A DNA stretch of 8,560 nucleotides from Flavobacteriales bacterium (lineage in GTDB: Bacteria; Bacteroidota; Bacteroidia; Flavobacteriales_D; Cryomorphaceae), in assembly GCA_020200995.1 (NCBI GenBank), contig JAIVHQ010000060.1, positions 1 to 8,560 of the forward strand, written 5' to 3'. Both the position numbers and the translations under genes were made by a program. A model generated the notes under the pieces. It was given only the letters and a program-made list of their open reading frames with translations. It was not told where the DNA came from and ran no database searches. This document shows positions 6,602 to 8,560 of the stretch, piece by piece (the stretch's first letter is position 1; every line of letters begins with the position of its first letter).

Positions 6602-8560
6602 TTATTCCACTTCGTCAAGGACCTCGAGCTGCGCGTAGAGTGCATCCACATCTTGTTTGGCCTTGTCGATCTTTTTCACCACCTCTTCTTTCATTTTTTC
6701 GGCCCCTTTTGAATTGGCAAAAAAGCCAAGGTTATTTTCGTATTGATTGATCTCCGATTCGATTTTCGAGATTTTACTGCGGATAAAATCCTGCTCCTTT
6801 CGGACGAGTTTGTCCTTGGCATCCGATGATTTGAGCAAGTCCACTTTCTCCTCAAAGCGCATTTTTTCTTTTTCGCGCCTGTCCACCTTGAGAATGGCAA
6901 ATTTTTCGTCCATCAGCTGCTTGTATGCCTTATTGATCTTGTCTTTCTCTTTAAAGGGAACGTGCCCGATTTTGCGCCAGGCTTCAGAAAAGGATTTGAG
7001 CTCTTCGATGGCGCCCTTGTCGGATGGGTCGGGAGCGAAAGCCTGCAGTTTCTCGATGATCTCCTCTTTGGCTTTGAGGTTTTCTTTCTCCTGTTCTGTG
7101 TTTTCGGCCTTCTGCGCATTTCGCGCCTGGAAAAAGTGATCACAGGCGGCACGGAATTTTTTCCAAAGCTTGTTTTCATCACGCTGATGCGCAGCTCCGA
7201 TCTCCTTCCACTTTTTTTGTAAATTGATCAGGCGGTTGGACGCCTCTTTCCAGTCTGTACTGTCTTTGAGCTCTTCAGCTTCTCTCAGCAATGCCTCTTT
7301 AGCGTCTCTGTTGGCATCTTGCTCTTTGCGAATTTCGGCATAGTGTGCTCTCTTTTTTTCAAAAAACGAATCACAGGTTTCCCTGAATTCTTTCCAAACT
7401 GATTTGGCCTTGTCCTTGGGTACAAAACCCACCATCTTCCATTTCTTTTGGAGCTCGATGACCTCTTTGGTCTTCTCCTGCCATTTCTTGTGCGCCTTTA
7501 GTTCAAGGGCTTCAATTTGCTTTACTTCTTCGAGGAGCTCTTTTTTTACTTCGAGGTTGCGATCTTGCTCCTCTTTGCGCTGGTTGTAAAAATCCTGAAT
7601 TTTCTTGTAGATGGTTCGCGTGACTTCCCAGAACTCATCTTTTATTTTGTCCCATTCTTCTTTGAAAGTGGGGCCAATCTCGTTCCACCGGTCCTGGTTC
7701 ATGCGGACTTCCACTTCGAGGAGGCGAATGTCCTTGACGTCTAAAAGATTTTTTTGCGTTTCCAGCACCTTTTGCTTCTCTTCCAGGTTGCGTTTCAGGT
7801 CGAGTTCTTTGAGTTCTTTATAAATATTGATGTTGTAGAAAAACCGTTCGATCATCTTGTTGTATTCCACATTGAGATCGCGGTAGTTGTCGTTGCTCAC
7901 CCTGGGCAGGCTTTTCCACTTTTCCTGAATGGCATTGAATCCTGCGAAGGCCTTGCCGATATTTTCTTCGTTTTCGACCAGGTTTTGCAATTCGGTGAGC
8001 AGATCTTTGGCGGTGGCTACGGTTTCTTCCTCAAGACGCTTTATGGCCTCACGGGCCGAGGATACCTTCGATTTAAACGTTGCGGTAAGCTCTTTGAATT
8101 TCGCTTGGGCTTCATCCGATGCATCTGTTGCGGCTTCTGCTGTCTCGCCGCCGGGCTTAAGGGGTTCACCTCCTTCGTCTGAGGCGTCGGTAATCTCAGT
8201 GGCTTCGGAGGTTTTTTCGTTCAAACTCTCCTGTTTCGGGGGCTCGGCTTCCGGGGTGCTGATTTCTTCTTTAGACGGGGTTTCGGCCTTTACATCGCTG
8301 GAAGGAGAAGCTTCTTCAACTGTTTCGGCAGGCTCAGGTTTCGGATTATTTGCCTTAGCCTCGGTTTCTTTAGACGCTGTGGCCGCGGAATGATCACTTG
8401 AATCCACGGGTGCCGCCGAAGTGGGATTTATCTCGGTTTCGGATTCCGCTGTGTCCTCGCTCGGGGGAGCATCGGTAGTGGCGGGGTTGGGGTGTGATTC
8501 GGCACTTTGTCTTTCGTTATCCGCATTGGTAGGAGAGGGGATTGGACCATCGGTCACCTC
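6602..8560 (-). CDS. DUF349 domain-containing protein with five repeats (5' end at or beyond window edge)
   Basis: Only a GTG at 8557 could serve as a start in the window, and the codon before it (GAG) is also in frame, so the N-terminus may extend beyond the right edge. Counting from that GTG, 651 residues are visible. Residues 1-150 are acidic, rich in Ser, Thr, Pro and Glu, and probably disordered. Five DUF349 repeats follow, anchored by tryptophans W214, W291, W373, W450 and W527, each in a context like KKWKEIG. Copies 3 and 4 are closest to consensus (VWKEFRETCDSFF and LWKKFRAACDHFF). Repeats are linked by long charged helices, and residues 560-651 form another coiled coil containing YENNLGFF (606-613). 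There is no membrane segment and no signal in the visible part, so it is probably cytosolic. DUF349 proteins of this size are common in Bacteroidota, but I know of no firm biochemical role. It is the upstream partner of the BamE-like lipoprotein gene. Confidence 0.9.
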   Translation of the reverse strand, partial: EVTDGPIPSPTNADNERQSAESHPNPATTDAPPSEDTAESETEINPTSAAPVDSSDHSAATASKETEAKANNPKPEPAETVEEASPSSDVKAETPSKEEISTPEAEPPKQESLNEKTSEATEITDASDEGGEPLKPGGETAEAATDASDEAQAKFKELTATFKSKVSSAREAIKRLEEETVATAKDLLTELQNLVENEENIGKAFAGFNAIQEKWKSLPRVSNDNYRDLNVEYNKMIERFFYNINIYKELKELDLKRNLEEKQKVLETQKNLLDVKDIRLLEVEVRMNQDRWNEIGPTFKEEWDKIKDEFWEVTRTIYKKIQDFYNQRKEEQDRNLEVKKELLEEVKQIEALELKAHKKWQEKTKEVIELQKKWKMVGFVPKDKAKSVWKEFRETCDSFFEKKRAHYAEIRKEQDANRDAKEALLREAEELKDSTDWKEASNRLINLQKKWKEIGAAHQRDENKLWKKFRAACDHFFQARNAQKAENTEQEKENLKAKEEIIEKLQAFAPDPSDKGAIEELKSFSEAWRKIGHVPFKEKDKINKAYKQLMDEKFAILKVDRREKEKMRFEEKVDLLKSSDAKDKLVRKEQDFIRSKISKIESEINQYENNLGFFANSKGAEKMKEEVVKKIDKAKQDVDALYAQLEVLDEVE

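Noticed and set aside
6592..6651. Upstream ATG extending the BamE-like lipoprotein by 20 residues.
   Set aside because: It would place a polar stretch ahead of a clear lipoprotein signal peptide and overlap the DUF349 coding region.
7754..8393. Plus-strand open frames of 142 and 154 codons opposite the DUF349 gene.
   Set aside because: They are Phe/Ser-rich mirror products of Glu/Lys-rich coding sequence on the other strand, typical shadow frames.

Overview
The window looks like a piece of a Bacteroidota chromosome, probably Flavobacteriales or a close relative. The evidence is two promoters of the Bacteroidota type (a TAnnTTTG -7 box, one of them a perfect match), weak or badly spaced Shine-Dalgarno sequences, and protein types common in that phylum: a huge SPOR-repeat coiled-coil protein, a ClpS with a VHYKGKC signature, an NrtR-type Nudix-like regulator, and a large multi-repeat DUF349 protein. 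The taxonomic call is inference. No ribosomal RNA, tRNA, CRISPR array, insertion sequence or phage gene was found.

Layout: positions 1-6266 carry five plus-strand genes. First is the 3' part of a very long secreted-type protein with coiled-coil and acidic linker regions and three C-terminal SPOR-like repeats (1-3918). Next come clpS (3981-4265), an M48 zinc metalloprotease lipoprotein (4323-5120), an NrtR-like regulator only 4 nt downstream of it (5125-5829), and, after a 191-nt spacer with its own promoter, a small uncharacterised protein of 81 residues (6021-6266). A convergent minus-strand pair fills the rest. A long DUF349 protein whose 5' end lies at or beyond the right edge (6602-8560) is followed after only 10 nt by a small BamE/SmpA-like lipoprotein (6295-6591).

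How the genes fit together: several products concern protein quality control or the cell envelope. ClpS delivers N-degron substrates to a Clp protease. The M48 lipoprotein is probably a periplasmic or outer-membrane quality-control protease. The BamE-like lipoprotein belongs to a fold used in outer-membrane assembly, and the SPOR protein should contact peptidoglycan. The sequence shows proximity and likely co-transcription (M48 with the regulator, DUF349 with the BamE-like lipoprotein), not a demonstrated shared pathway. I see ordinary, mostly housekeeping chromosome and no clear new defence or mobile system. The most open items are the regulator paired with the M48 protease, the orphan 81-residue gene with a palindrome in its promoter, and the BamE-like lipoprotein with an acidic surface-export-like tail.
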